Positions 30,935 to 39,682 of a DNA stretch of 64,000 nt are shown here, in pieces (the first letter of the stretch is position 1; every line of letters starts with the position of its first letter). Below the pieces are notes generated by a model that made no database searches, was not told the origin of the DNA, and was given only the letters and a program-made list of their open reading frames with translations. The DNA is taken from assembly GCA_029210045.1 (NCBI GenBank), contig JARGNX010000002.1, forward strand, positions 62,001 through 126,000, given 5' to 3'. Position numbers and translations under genes: made by a program. The stretch comes from Coxiellaceae bacterium (GTDB lineage Bacteria; Pseudomonadota; Gammaproteobacteria; Coxiellales; Coxiellaceae).

Positions 30935-32165
30935 AACCCAAAGCAATTAAAGCAATCAATACCAGCACCACACTTGCCGTCAAAGCACCAAAGATACTCC
31001 ACTCATCAAATATACCACCTAGCAATGCACTAATGGCGTAACCCAATGCAGTGACTGAACCAGTAACACCCATCACCCAACCTTGTTCATGCTCTTTCAC
31101 TTGATCGGATATCCAGCGTATACCCTGCGCATACACCAAACATTGAAATACTGCCGCCAAGATCACACAAATCCACGCCACTGTTAGTGAAGGCACATAA
31201 GCATTTAGTGCAACACATACGCCTAACAATGGAATGCTCACCCATAAAATTTGTTTAATCGACAAACGATCTGCCATAAAACCATTCAACCACCCAAAAC
31301 CAATCACAAAACCAACACCTAAGGCAGCCATAAACCAGGCTGTCGATGACGTCGTAAAACCAAAGCGCGACATCATAAATGGTGAAATATATGAATAGTA
31401 AAAACTCCAGCTCAGAATGTTAATTAGAAAAAAGCCAATCAACACGTTAATACGCTTATCTTTACAGGCTTGTGCAACTAATTTAAATGCGTGGCTAAAG
31501 CGCAATTTCGCTCCCGCCACTTCGCTCGCAAAGGTTTCTTTATACATTACCTGCAGTAACCACATATTGACTACCGAAATAATACCGGCCAATACCAATG
31601 GCGTTTTATAATCAAACCAACTAACAATACGAGAGTCACTTAAAAAACCACCTAACGCAGGACCCAGTACAAAACCTAACGACATCGACATTAATATCAA
31701 ACCAAGATTTCGAGCCTTTTGCTCATTATGACTCATGTCGATGATCGAAGCTTGAGCAATGGGTTGACTACCTGTAGTAAAGCCATCAATAACTCGCCCT
31801 AGTATTAATAGCCACAACGCATGCCAAACAACGGCCAATGCGGTTAAAAAATAACCCAATGCTGAGCCCGCCAAACAAAACATCAATGCCTTTTTGCGGC
31901 CGACCTTATCAGAGAAATCGCCCAGTACCGTAGAACCAACAAACCAGCACAGCATAAAAACCATAATGACAATGCCATATATAAAACTACGCTCTTGTGC
32001 AGAAAAGGCACTACTAAAAAAATGCGATGCGGGACTTTGCAAAATACCGTTTAATATCGGAAACACGATACCAAGGCCCATGCCGTCTAGAAATAAAACA
32101 ATAAATAACGGCAAACCGCTTGCCATAAAATGCAAGGTGGATTTTTTGTGTGTTTTTGAATTCAT
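30894..32165 (-). CDS. MFS transporter, TetA-like multidrug/tetracycline exporter family
   Basis: A 423-residue, twelve-helix proton antiporter. The N-terminal DGMGLGIVFPIL and the loop-2 motif GDFSDKVGRKKALM are typical of the TCR/Tet drug:H+ antiporter-1 group, as is GRVIDGFTTG in helix 4 and GPALGGFLSD in motif C. The substrate is unknown. It is convergent with and overlaps the TPR gene, and lies nine bases downstream of the AAA/DUF4143 ATPase on the same strand. Confidence 0.87.
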   Translation of the reverse strand: MNSKTHKKSTLHFMASGLPLFIVLFLDGMGLGIVFPILNGILQSPASHFFSSAFSAQERSFIYGIVIMVFMLCWFVGSTVLGDFSDKVGRKKALMFCLAGSALGYFLTALAVVWHALWLLILGRVIDGFTTGSQPIAQASIIDMSHNEQKARNLGLILMSMSLGFVLGPALGGFLSDSRIVSWFDYKTPLVLAGIISVVNMWLLQVMYKETFASEVAGAKLRFSHAFKLVAQACKDKRINVLIGFFLINILSWSFYYSYISPFMMSRFGFTTSSTAWFMAALGVGFVIGFGWLNGFMADRLSIKQILWVSIPLLGVCVALNAYVPSLTVAWICVILAAVFQCLVYAQGIRWISDQVKEHEQGWVMGVTGSVTALGYAISALLGGIFDEWSIFGALTASVVLVLIALIALGFIQFPQTRPDGEL

Positions 32166-32174
32166 ACGCTCAGA

Positions 32175-33335
32175 CTAGCATGCTCCCCCGGCGTGCTGCA
32201 AATAATCACCAAACGGCTGCACCAATAAATGGTCATTAATTTTACGTGGCCTGCCTTGATATAAAACAAAACCCTTATCCTTATCACCAATCAACTCTTT
32301 TATATGTTTTGACATACGCGGTGTGTATGTAGCCGACGCTTTGATTTCGATAAACTCACGCTGCTGCCCATGCTCATAGATAACATCCACCTCAACACTG
32401 CCATTACTGCTACGATAAAAATACAACTGGTTATGTTTCGCCTCAAATGACGATATTTTTTTCAATTCAGATAGTATGTAGTTTTCAAAAATCGCGCCAT
32501 ACATTGGCCCTTTTTCATATTGCTGCTGTGTTGACACACCGGTGAGATATGACACTAACCCGGTATCATAAAAATAAAGCTTTGGTGATTTAACTATGCG
32601 CTTACCTAAATTGTCATGATATGGCGGCAATAAAAAAATGATATAGGCAGCCTCTAGTGCAGATAACCAGCGCTTAATCGTTTGCACGGTAACGCCCAGA
32701 TCTTTGGCATAATGTGACATATTCATCACTTGGCTAACATTCGCCGCCAATAATTCAATAAAACGACTGAAATCACGCAAATCACGCACGCTCACTAGGT
32801 CACGCAAATCTTTGGTAATGTAGTTTTGCAAATACGATGACATCCATAAATCATTTCCCGCATAATGACGCACCACTAATTCTGGATAGCTACCTTTATA
32901 TATAGAGGCCGCTCTTAAATCGACTGGCATCTCACTATAACTCAGCGGTAATAGTGACATTAAACCAATACGACCGGCTAAAGATTCGGTAATACCTTTA
33001 ACAAAAGCAAACTGACTTGAACCAGTTAAAATATACTTGCCATAATTTTGACGGTCATTATCCACCGCTATTTTCACGTAGTTAAAAATCTCCGGTGCTT
33101 TTTGTGCTTCATCAAAAATAACACAGTTGTTATACCGCGCCATAAAACCTTCAGGATCATCGGCAAATTCAGCGGTGACCGCATAATCATCAAAAGTGAC
33201 ATATTCATAATCTGCTAATAGGTGCTGTAACATAGTCGACTTACCGGACTGGCGTGGGCCTGTAATACCTACGACGGGAAAGTGCTGCAAATACTGCTGC
33301 AGTCGTGGCTGCTGCAATCGCTCTATATAACCCAT
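32175..33335 (-). CDS. AAA_14 ATPase with DUF4143 domain
   Basis: A 386-residue ATPase of a common but uncharacterised group. Walker A GPRQSGKST is at about 26-34 and Walker B VIFDEAQKAP at about 75-84, with TGSSQF as sensor. A DUF4143 winged-helix region (MSHYAKDLGVTVQTIKRWLSALEAAYIIFLLPPY) follows. A C-terminal PD-(D/E)xK-like segment reads EVDVIYEHGQQREFIEIKAS. GGAT before the ATG at 33333-33335 fixes the start; 17 further open codons upstream are ignored. A 45-base inverted repeat lies in the upstream region. Confidence 0.88.
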   Translation of the reverse strand: MGYIERLQQPRLQQYLQHFPVVGITGPRQSGKSTMLQHLLADYEYVTFDDYAVTAEFADDPEGFMARYNNCVIFDEAQKAPEIFNYVKIAVDNDRQNYGKYILTGSSQFAFVKGITESLAGRIGLMSLLPLSYSEMPVDLRAASIYKGSYPELVVRHYAGNDLWMSSYLQNYITKDLRDLVSVRDLRDFSRFIELLAANVSQVMNMSHYAKDLGVTVQTIKRWLSALEAAYIIFLLPPYHDNLGKRIVKSPKLYFYDTGLVSYLTGVSTQQQYEKGPMYGAIFENYILSELKKISSFEAKHNQLYFYRSSNGSVEVDVIYEHGQQREFIEIKASATYTPRMSKHIKELIGDKDKGFVLYQGRPRKINDHLLVQPFGDYLQHAGGAC

Positions 33336-33408
33336 TAATTTATCCAAATTGTTGTGAAATTTTATGATCCAATCACAAATATACACGATTATTCACCATA
33401 TTTCGAGC

Positions 33409-33453
33409 AAAACCATGTAATTCTATGATTCAATCATAAAATTACATGGTTTT
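33409..33453. repeat. 45-base near-perfect inverted repeat upstream of the AAA/DUF4143 gene
   Basis: The arms AAAACCATGTAATTCTATGATT and AATCATAAAATTACATGGTTTT (split here by the centre base 33431) match with one mismatch. Its core TATGATTCAATCATAAA recurs in altered form (TATGATCCAATCACAAA) at about 33364-33380, immediately upstream of the ATPase start. The pair could be an autoregulatory operator or a small mobile palindrome. Confidence 0.75.
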
Positions 33454-33520
33454 AGGCATTTATGTTTGAAATTAGCAGCTTATTTGTTAAAATAATCCCT
33501 CATAAAAGGAGTTACACACA

Positions 33521-33673
33521 ATGCCCCCCCCCTACATTAACCACCATATAAAAAAACACTCTTGGCACTTACCCATTTTTTACAATTTAACCTCTGCACA
33601 AACTTCATCAGATCTAGCTGGCCCTAACTGCGAAAGCGCATGCCAGGGGGGCGGCCTCATGACACCCCTGTAA
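33521..33673 (+). CDS. Candidate 50-residue peptide of unknown function
   Basis: A 50-codon frame with AAAGGAG nine bases before its ATG. It begins MPPPYINHHIKKHSW and ends with a Cys/Gly-rich segment (AGPNCESACQGGG, then LMTPL). There is no signal peptide. Nine consecutive C bases encode the three prolines and can pair with the GGGGGG near the end, so the transcript may be folded. It lies 37 bases before the next plus-strand gene, which has its own good ribosome binding site. A short Cys-containing tail after a longer leader would suit a bacteriocin or toxin-type peptide, but I recognise no family. Confidence 0.42.
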   Translation: MPPPYINHHIKKHSWHLPIFYNLTSAQTSSDLAGPNCESACQGGGLMTPL

Positions 33674-33710
33674 AAAAATATACTCATACTTTTTAATAAG
33701 GAGACACTAC

Positions 33711-34208
33711 ATGCCCTTCTTCAAAATAACATCAATGACTGCAGGCATAACAGCACTGCTATTAAGTGCTACAGCCTTTTCAATCGATATTAACGACATG
33801 TTAATTCCTTATGTTGGTCCGACCCACACCACTGCAGGCACAATCACCTTCACAAACAACAACGTTAGCCAAAGCGTAACAGTAACTACTTTCGCGTATG
33901 ACTTCTACCAAAGCACAACCACTGGATGTAACGACCTCGGTACCGCCACCCTCCTCGGTGAATCTCGTAATGCACAAGGATCAGGATCCATTAACATTCC
34001 CGTTAGCTCAAGTAAAACCTATTCAGTTAACAACATGTCTGTATATAATGTATTCACCGCCAACCAAGGAGGAAATCCGGACAATGCTACATGTCTTCGA
34101 GGACGATCAGTAACGCCCACCGCAGTAAGCACTGCACCATTAGCTGTAAGCTGCAGCTCTCAAAACGGATGCGAAGGAGTTGATAGCGGTATAATAACTT
34201 ACAATTAA
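33711..34208 (+). CDS. Secreted protein of unknown function
   Basis: A 165-residue protein with a Sec signal peptide ([17 protein letters not shown]) and a mature part rich in Ser, Thr, Asn and Val, suggesting a beta-sandwich. Four cysteines ([24 protein letters not shown]) could form disulfides. AAGGAG precedes the ATG at 33711. Its layout resembles the secreted protein at 13849-14340 (similar size and cysteine count), though no clear sequence identity is visible. Its stop overlaps that of the convergent mnmG by a few bases. Confidence 0.72.
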   Translation: MPFFKITSMTAGITALLLSATAFSIDINDMLIPYVGPTHTTAGTITFTNNNVSQSVTVTTFAYDFYQSTTTGCNDLGTATLLGESRNAQGSGSINIPVSSSKTYSVNNMSVYNVFTANQGGNPDNATCLRGRSVTPTAVSTAPLAVSCSSQNGCEGVDSGIITYN

Positions 34209-36100
34209 GCAACTTGCTTTTTGAGATGTAATAAAAGCAACGAAATCGCAGCCGGTGTCATACCCGGAATACGGCCGGCCTGGCCAATAGTAGTCGGTTT
34301 AACATTTTGCAACTTTTGACGCACTTCATTCGACAAACCATACACATCGTTGTAATCAAGATCTTCGGGTAAAGCTTGTGAGTCGGATTGTTGCTGACGT
34401 TCAATGTCTTTTTGTTGGCGCGCCACATAGCCTGCATACTTGGCTTGAATTTCAACTTGCTCACGCGACAGCTCTGCTGTTAAGCCAGGACCAAAACCAT
34501 CTACCGCCATCAATTCATCATAAGTCACGTTAGGGCGCTTTAATAAATCCATCGCATTGTATTCACGCTCTAATACTTGATCAAACTGCGCTGTAAACGC
34601 TTGCGCCATATCAGTACCTGCGCGACACCATAATGCTTTTAAGCGTGACGACTCGACAGCTGCTGCTTCGCTTTTTTGCATATAAATATCACGCTGCCAC
34701 TCAGGCACACAGCCGAGCTCGAAACCAATTTCAGTTAAACGCGCATCGGCGTTGTCTTGACGCAATGATAAACGGTATTCAGCACGCGAAGTAAACATAC
34801 GATAAGGCTCCAATGTGCCACGGGTAATCAGATCATCGATCATAACTCCGATATACGCTTGATCACGGCGTGGCGACCATGCGGCTTTACCTTGTGCTTT
34901 CAGTGCCGCATTTAAACCGGCAATTAACCCTTGCGCCGCCGCTTCTTCATAACCGGTGGTGCCATTGATTTGGCCTGCAAAATACAAACCACTAATAAAT
35001 TGTGTTTCTAAACTCGGATTTAAATCACGCGGATCAAAGTAGTCGTACTCAATCGCATAACCCGGCCTTACAATATGGCAATCCTCTAAACCAGCAATGC
35101 TGTGTACAAAGGCATATTGCACATCATAGGGCAGGCTAGTAGAGATACCGTTCGGATACACTTCTGTTGTGTTTAAACCTTCAGGCTCTAAAAATAGTTG
35201 ATGCCTATCACGGCCTGCAAAACGATTAACCTTATCTTCAATCGAAGGACAATAACGCGGTCCCACGCCTTCAATATCACCGGCAAAAATCGGTGAGCGT
35301 GAAAAGTTATCACGAATAATCTGATGTGTTGTTTCATTGGTATAAGTAATATGACACGGCACTTGGCGCGGATGTTGATCACGGCTGCCATAATATGACA
35401 TCACCGGCCTCGGCTCGTCTCCGGGCTGTGCTTGCAATTTTGTGTAATCAATCGTGCGACCATCGATGCGTGGTGGCGTTCCTGTTTTTAAACGCCCAAC
35501 GCGGAATGGCAATTCACGCAAACGATTAGCCAACGCAATAGACGGTGGATCACCTGCACGACCGCCACTTTGTTTGACATCACCAATATGAATCTTACCA
35601 CCTAAAAACGTTCCAACGGTTAGCACTACCTGGCGCGCATAAAACTGCAAACCCATTTGGGTCACCACGCCAGTCACTTGCTCACCCTCTACCAACAAAT
35701 CATCCACCGCTTGCTGGAAGATTTTAAGGTTAGGCTGATTCTCTAATGTTTTACGCACAAAGGTTTTATAAAGAGTACGATCGGTTTGCACACGCGTAGC
35801 CCTAACCGCAGGACCTTTACGTGAATTCAATACACGAAACTGAATACCGGCATGATCTGCCGCCGTTGCCATTACTCCACCGAGCGCATCGATTTCTTTC
35901 ACCAGATGGGTCTTACCGATACCACCTATCGCAGGGTTACATGACATTTGACCCAGGGTATCAACATTGTGCGTTAACAAGAGGGTATTCGCCCCTGTGC
36001 GCGCAGCTGCCAGTGCTGCCTCCGTACCGGCATGGCCACCACCAACGATAATCACATCATATTTTTCAGTTACTTGCATTTTTTGGCTGGCCCATCTCAT
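34205..36100 (-). CDS. mnmG: tRNA uridine 5-carboxymethylaminomethyl modification enzyme, FAD subunit
   Basis: Works with MnmE to install the cmnm5 group at U34 of tRNAs reading split codon boxes. The 631-residue length is standard. The FAD-binding [22 protein letters not shown] is at the N-terminus, then [38 protein letters not shown] and the C-terminal [18 protein letters not shown]. Either of two ATGs seven codons apart may be used; GTGAG five bases before 36100 favours the longer form. In related genomes mnmE and rsmG adjoin mnmG, but here both neighbours are displaced by inserted genes. Confidence 0.97.
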   Translation of the reverse strand: MRWASQKMQVTEKYDVIIVGGGHAGTEAALAAARTGANTLLLTHNVDTLGQMSCNPAIGGIGKTHLVKEIDALGGVMATAADHAGIQFRVLNSRKGPAVRATRVQTDRTLYKTFVRKTLENQPNLKIFQQAVDDLLVEGEQVTGVVTQMGLQFYARQVVLTVGTFLGGKIHIGDVKQSGGRAGDPPSIALANRLRELPFRVGRLKTGTPPRIDGRTIDYTKLQAQPGDEPRPVMSYYGSRDQHPRQVPCHITYTNETTHQIIRDNFSRSPIFAGDIEGVGPRYCPSIEDKVNRFAGRDRHQLFLEPEGLNTTEVYPNGISTSLPYDVQYAFVHSIAGLEDCHIVRPGYAIEYDYFDPRDLNPSLETQFISGLYFAGQINGTTGYEEAAAQGLIAGLNAALKAQGKAAWSPRRDQAYIGVMIDDLITRGTLEPYRMFTSRAEYRLSLRQDNADARLTEIGFELGCVPEWQRDIYMQKSEAAAVESSRLKALWCRAGTDMAQAFTAQFDQVLEREYNAMDLLKRPNVTYDELMAVDGFGPGLTAELSREQVEIQAKYAGYVARQQKDIERQQQSDSQALPEDLDYNDVYGLSNEVRQKLQNVKPTTIGQAGRIPGMTPAAISLLLLHLKKQVA

Positions 36101-36181
36101 TTAAGCTCACTAACAATAATCACGAATTTTTCACAAAAGCGATTTTAACAAAAGATGAACAAAATGGATATGTTTATAATA

Positions 36182-36305
36182 GAAAAGCTCAGTGATGAGA
36201 GTAGGTTGGTCAAAAATATCTGATAAATGGAGGGAGTTTATATTTAATAAATGACCGATATTTAACAGTTATTTTTGATCAAGATATTCCATCAGTGGGC
36301 TTTTC
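36182..36305. mobile_element. MITE-like palindromic element, copy 1
   Basis: A 124-base element with imperfect terminal inverted repeats: the left end GAAAAGCTCAGTGATG and the reverse complement of the right end, GAAAAGCCCACTGATG, differ at two positions. The inner arms also pair, and the centre TTTATATTTAATAAA can form a small hairpin. No coding capacity is seen. Copy 2 differs at only two positions, so spread is recent. No target-site duplication is obvious. Confidence 0.85.
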
Positions 36306-36313
36306 AACAAGGT

Positions 36314-36363
36314 GAAAAACTCAGATTTGAGACTAGATTGGATGATTAATCATTAAAAAGCTC
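36314..36363. repeat. Degenerate, internally shortened relative of the MITE
   Basis: The stretch GAAAAACTCAGATTTGAG followed by ACTAGATTGG aligns with the left end of the flanking MITE copies. A palindrome ATGATTAATCAT follows, and it closes with AAAAAGCTC, an inverted end. It looks like an old copy that lost its middle. Confidence 0.5.
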
Positions 36364-36378
36364 AACTGCATGTGCATA

Positions 36379-36502
36379 GAAAAGTTCAATGATGAGAGTA
36401 GGTTGGTCAAAAATATCTGATAAATGGAGGGAGTTTATATTTAATAAATGACCGATATTTAACAGTTATTTTTGATCAAGATATTCCATCAGTGGGCTTT
36501 TC
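36379..36502. mobile_element. MITE-like palindromic element, copy 2
   Basis: Same 124-base length and sequence as copy 1 except for two C-to-T/G-to-A changes in the left terminal repeat (GAAAAGTTCAATGATG). Same orientation, 73 bases after copy 1. The arrangement is a direct repeat, so it can also serve for recombination or slipped deletion. Confidence 0.85.
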
Positions 36503-36514
36503 TTTAAGGAAAAT

Positions 36515-36559
36515 GTTAGAGCTGGGCTAAGGTTCGCATTCCATAATCTCAGCTCTAAC
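36515..36559. repeat. Perfect 10-base inverted repeat
   Basis: GTTAGAGCTG and CAGCTCTAAC flank a 25-base loop. Neither strand shows a U-run directly after the stem, so it is not a standard intrinsic terminator. It may be part of an untranslated RNA or a protein-binding site. Confidence 0.45.
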
Positions 36560-36670
36560 GGGGTGAGCAATGTAATCAATCTATCTGGGAAGTTTCTTTT
36601 GTGGGAGTAAGAGAGACATAATGTCCTTCCCAAACAAACACATCAATTACAAGATCAATACTATTCACTC

Positions 36671-36703
36671 AACCTTAAGGAAACCTTAAGGAAACCTGAA
36701 GGT
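36671..36703. promoter_or_regulatory. PmrA-box-like triple 11-base direct repeat
   Basis: Three units of 11 bases give CTTAAG-N5-CTTAAG-N5-CTGAAG. Two CTTAAG half-sites with five-base spacing are the published PmrA-box pattern, and 11-base periodicity is typical of OmpR-family regulators. The nearest gene on the plus side is the end of a minus-strand GT39 gene. On the minus side the closest gene is mnmG, beyond the MITEs, so the controlled transcript is unclear. Confidence 0.55.
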
Positions 36704-36789
36704 CCGACAGTGTAGCGCTAAATTGGTCTATAAAATAGCCAGTTACGCGAACATTCTCAACGAAACGTACTCAACGGTAAAAAAACGAA

Positions 36790-38232
36790 TCAATTCTTAA
36801 TGCGCTCATATAGATGGCTATATTTTAGCGGCAAATTGATCATTTTATATCCGGCGGGCGGCTTTGCGGCATGGTAATTTTCCTGCATGTAATAGCGATG
36901 GGTTGGGCGCTGTTGTTGCTGGAAATTAATCTTATAGAGCCGCTGTAGATAGCCTTCAAATCGTGATGGGATAGGCGGCACATAGGTAACCGAGATAGTT
37001 GCCCCCTTTCCAACTACCGACGCAATATAGTCAACCTCGCGCTCGTAACCCCGATTCAAAAAAGAATGATTTGAATAAATATTTAAGACACAGATTATTA
37101 AGGATGAAGCAAATAACACCACGGCTGAGACTGCAAATACTTTAAAAGCAACGCCGTTAGATTTTATAGCTGAAACAGCCTCATCTACTGTAGCTGCCAA
37201 ACAAACAAATGCCAATAGCACAAAAAAACTATTACTGTGCAAAGTATAATGCAGATACTGTTTCGGCGTTAAAACAATAGGTAGCAAAGAAACAAAAACC
37301 AGCAATAAAAAAAACAAGCCATCTTTTTTCATTTGTTTACTCAGCTTAACCCGTAGGTAAGCCCATACACCCATCGACACAACAAATAACGTCCATGTAT
37401 ATCGAAGCGTGTCTTTAATGATATCGAAATGATGCCAGCCCAAATGTCGCGCATAACGCTTTCCTTGAAGTGATGGCATAACTTGCAATTTTAGGTACAT
37501 AAAAAAATTGTGGTGTGCTGGTGTAAATAGCAAAAACAAGCATACTGTAAATAGCAAAAGAAAAAACCAACGTTTACAGTGATACCAAAACCGACCTCGA
37601 CTGTAGGCAATCAACAAACACCACTCAACAACCCAAATATATAATACAGGCGGTCCATTTATATACAAACTAATGGTAACCGCTAATGCTGCTGCACATA
37701 AGCTACCATACAATTTAACCCCCATAAAATGGCGCTGATAGGATACAATCAAAAAATACAAAGCAATCAAGCCAAATAACCCACCGACTGGCTCAAAAAG
37801 ATTTGAAGCATAAAACCAATCGTTAGTGGGTATTAACAACCAAGGTAATATAAGCATCCAGCTACGATACCAGCGCAATTTAGTATAAAACTGCTTTGCA
37901 ATTGCATAAAGCACCAACCAAGTAAGCAATGTCGTGAGCGCACTGTATGCTTTCTCAACAAATACGTGATCACCAAACCACCGATAAAACCATGACAACA
38001 TGATAAAACCCAGTGACGGATGGTCATAAAACTGTGAATAACGATATAGCGAAAAATGCGGATGCCAAAAGCTACCTACGCCCTCAGCCATATTGCGCGC
38101 TATGGCAGCGTAAGTCAGACCATCACTCTCCGGCATATCATTCAAACAAAATATTAATACAAAAAAAAGAAAGGTTATTGCAAGAGTAAACACCCAGAAA
38201 AATAAATGATTTTTTTTTATCTCGTTGATCAT
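36790..38232 (-). CDS. Membrane glycosyltransferase, GT39/ArnT-like (copy 2)
   Basis: A 480-residue polytopic protein with a DGLTYAAIARNMAEG segment after the first helix; the acidic residue there is the catalytic-loop hallmark of the GT-C fold (PMT/ArnT family), followed by HPSLGFIMLSWFYRWFGDH. It should transfer a sugar from a polyprenyl phosphate to a lipid or protein in the periplasm. It is 30-40% identical by eye to its upstream neighbour at 38238, indicating a tandem duplication. A polyprenyl-phosphate sugar synthase candidate lies at 57681-58445. Confidence 0.82.
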   Translation of the reverse strand: MINEIKKNHLFFWVFTLAITFLFFVLIFCLNDMPESDGLTYAAIARNMAEGVGSFWHPHFSLYRYSQFYDHPSLGFIMLSWFYRWFGDHVFVEKAYSALTTLLTWLVLYAIAKQFYTKLRWYRSWMLILPWLLIPTNDWFYASNLFEPVGGLFGLIALYFLIVSYQRHFMGVKLYGSLCAAALAVTISLYINGPPVLYIWVVEWCLLIAYSRGRFWYHCKRWFFLLLFTVCLFLLFTPAHHNFFMYLKLQVMPSLQGKRYARHLGWHHFDIIKDTLRYTWTLFVVSMGVWAYLRVKLSKQMKKDGLFFLLLVFVSLLPIVLTPKQYLHYTLHSNSFFVLLAFVCLAATVDEAVSAIKSNGVAFKVFAVSAVVLFASSLIICVLNIYSNHSFLNRGYEREVDYIASVVGKGATISVTYVPPIPSRFEGYLQRLYKINFQQQQRPTHRYYMQENYHAAKPPAGYKMINLPLKYSHLYERIKN

Positions 38233-38237
38233 ATGAT

Positions 38238-39674
38238 TTATTCGCCTCTCTGATACAACGTACCATAACGCAAATCAAGCTTTAGCAGTTGATAGCCTTT
38301 GATACTAACAGGCGCCTGTTTGTAAGAAAAGAAATAGCGATTTGTCGGATTTTTTTGCACTTGCAAATTGATACGCGCATATCGTTGCAGATACGATTCA
38401 ATATAAGACACATGCGGAGCATGCCACGACACTGACAGCGTGGCCCCCTCCCCTGTGACCGCAGCTATCTGATTAACCTCATGACGCATTCCATAACCCA
38501 AAATAGATTGGTGTGTAACGCTTAAATAGACAGAAAAGCCTACGCCTGAAAATAAAATAAGGCTTGCCAATGACATTACACTAGCATATGCATACTTGGT
38601 TAACGTCATAGTATTAACACGCCGCATCAATGCCGGTGCGAACCAAACAACAGCCATCAACAACAGAAAACTATTACTATGCAAAAAATAGTGCATCATT
38701 TGCTTTGGTGAAAGCATTATTGGTAACAGCGATACTAGAACAAGAGCTATAAAAAAATAAATATGTTGATACGTGCGCTTTGACGTCTCTAATTTTTGCA
38801 GCGACTGAACAATGGTTAGCACAATTATTAGGGGTATAGCTTGTGCAATAAAGGTAATGACAATAAAAAAGCGGCCCCATCCAAAATACTTATCGCTAGG
38901 GCGAACGCCTTGTAATGATGGTATTACTTGACTTTTTACATAGCATATAAAATTTGCATGCGCTGGTGTAAATATTACAAATATGAATATCGACATTAGC
39001 ACTAATGCCAACCAGCGCATTGTATGCCAGCTTAATCGCTGTCGTCCATAAATAAAAAATAAGCACGGCTCAACAAGCCAAACGTATAATACTAACGGGC
39101 CATTGACTAAAAAACCTATAACCGTAAATACAGCAGCGGCAGCTAAGGTTGCATATGCTTTACAATCATTCGTACCTTTTTGATAGGAAATTATTAAGAG
39201 TAGCAATGCCAACAAACCAAACAATCCGGCTACAGGCTCCAACATATTGGAAGCGTAAAACCACGGATTAAAAATCATTAATAGCCAAGGAAATAAAATA
39301 AGCCATGCATGATACCAACGCAGATGTGCAACAAATCGTTTAGCAATAGCGTATAACACTAACCAATTTAACGCGGTGACCAATGCGCTATACAGCTTTT
39401 CAACATAAGTGTGATCACCCAACAAGCGAAAAAACCAGGATAATATGCCATAGCCCAAAGCAGGATGTTCATAAAACACAGAATAATGAAAAGCATTAAA
39501 AGACGGCTTCCAAAAGCTTCCTTGACCATTAGCCATGTTACGCGCCAGCACAGCAAACGTCACACCATCATTATCCGGCATATCCCACAGACAAAACAAC
39601 GGCAAAAAACACCAAGCCATTATCGCTAGTGTAAACATAAAAAATAATAGGTGGTTTGCTTTATCCTTAAGCAT
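38238..39674 (-). CDS. Membrane glycosyltransferase, GT39/ArnT-like (copy 1)
   Basis: A 478-residue paralogue of the next gene with the same layout: DNDGVTFAVLARNMANG after helix 1, EHPALGYGILSWFFRLLGDHTYVEKLYSAL, about ten further hydrophobic segments and a similar C-terminal soluble tail (YLQRYARINLQVQKNPTNRYFF). The frame opens upstream inside the end of mnmE with TTG; the ATG at 39672-39674 avoids that overlap, though a GTG at 39683 after AGGGA is also possible. Five bases separate it from copy 2. It breaks the usual mnmE-mnmG adjacency. Confidence 0.82.
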   Translation of the reverse strand: MLKDKANHLLFFMFTLAIMAWCFLPLFCLWDMPDNDGVTFAVLARNMANGQGSFWKPSFNAFHYSVFYEHPALGYGILSWFFRLLGDHTYVEKLYSALVTALNWLVLYAIAKRFVAHLRWYHAWLILFPWLLMIFNPWFYASNMLEPVAGLFGLLALLLLIISYQKGTNDCKAYATLAAAAVFTVIGFLVNGPLVLYVWLVEPCLFFIYGRQRLSWHTMRWLALVLMSIFIFVIFTPAHANFICYVKSQVIPSLQGVRPSDKYFGWGRFFIVITFIAQAIPLIIVLTIVQSLQKLETSKRTYQHIYFFIALVLVSLLPIMLSPKQMMHYFLHSNSFLLLMAVVWFAPALMRRVNTMTLTKYAYASVMSLASLILFSGVGFSVYLSVTHQSILGYGMRHEVNQIAAVTGEGATLSVSWHAPHVSYIESYLQRYARINLQVQKNPTNRYFFSYKQAPVSIKGYQLLKLDLRYGTLYQRGE

Positions 39675-39682
39675 AAATATCA

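Larger units (their letters stand above)
36101..36789. other. Gene-free region holding two MITE copies, a degenerate third and a PmrA-box-like repeat
   Basis: This 689-base stretch between mnmG and the GT39 genes has no supportable gene. It contains two 124-base palindromic elements (36182-36305 and 36379-36502), a shorter degenerate relative between them (36314-36363), an inverted repeat (36515-36559) and an 11-base tandem repeat (36671-36703). A 12-codon minus-strand frame starting near 36621 has AAGGA before it but is too short to call. Confidence 0.7.

Noticed and set aside
36610-36621. 12-codon minus-strand frame with AAGGA near the PmrA-like box
   Set aside because: Too short, spacing only four bases, and no evidence of conservation.
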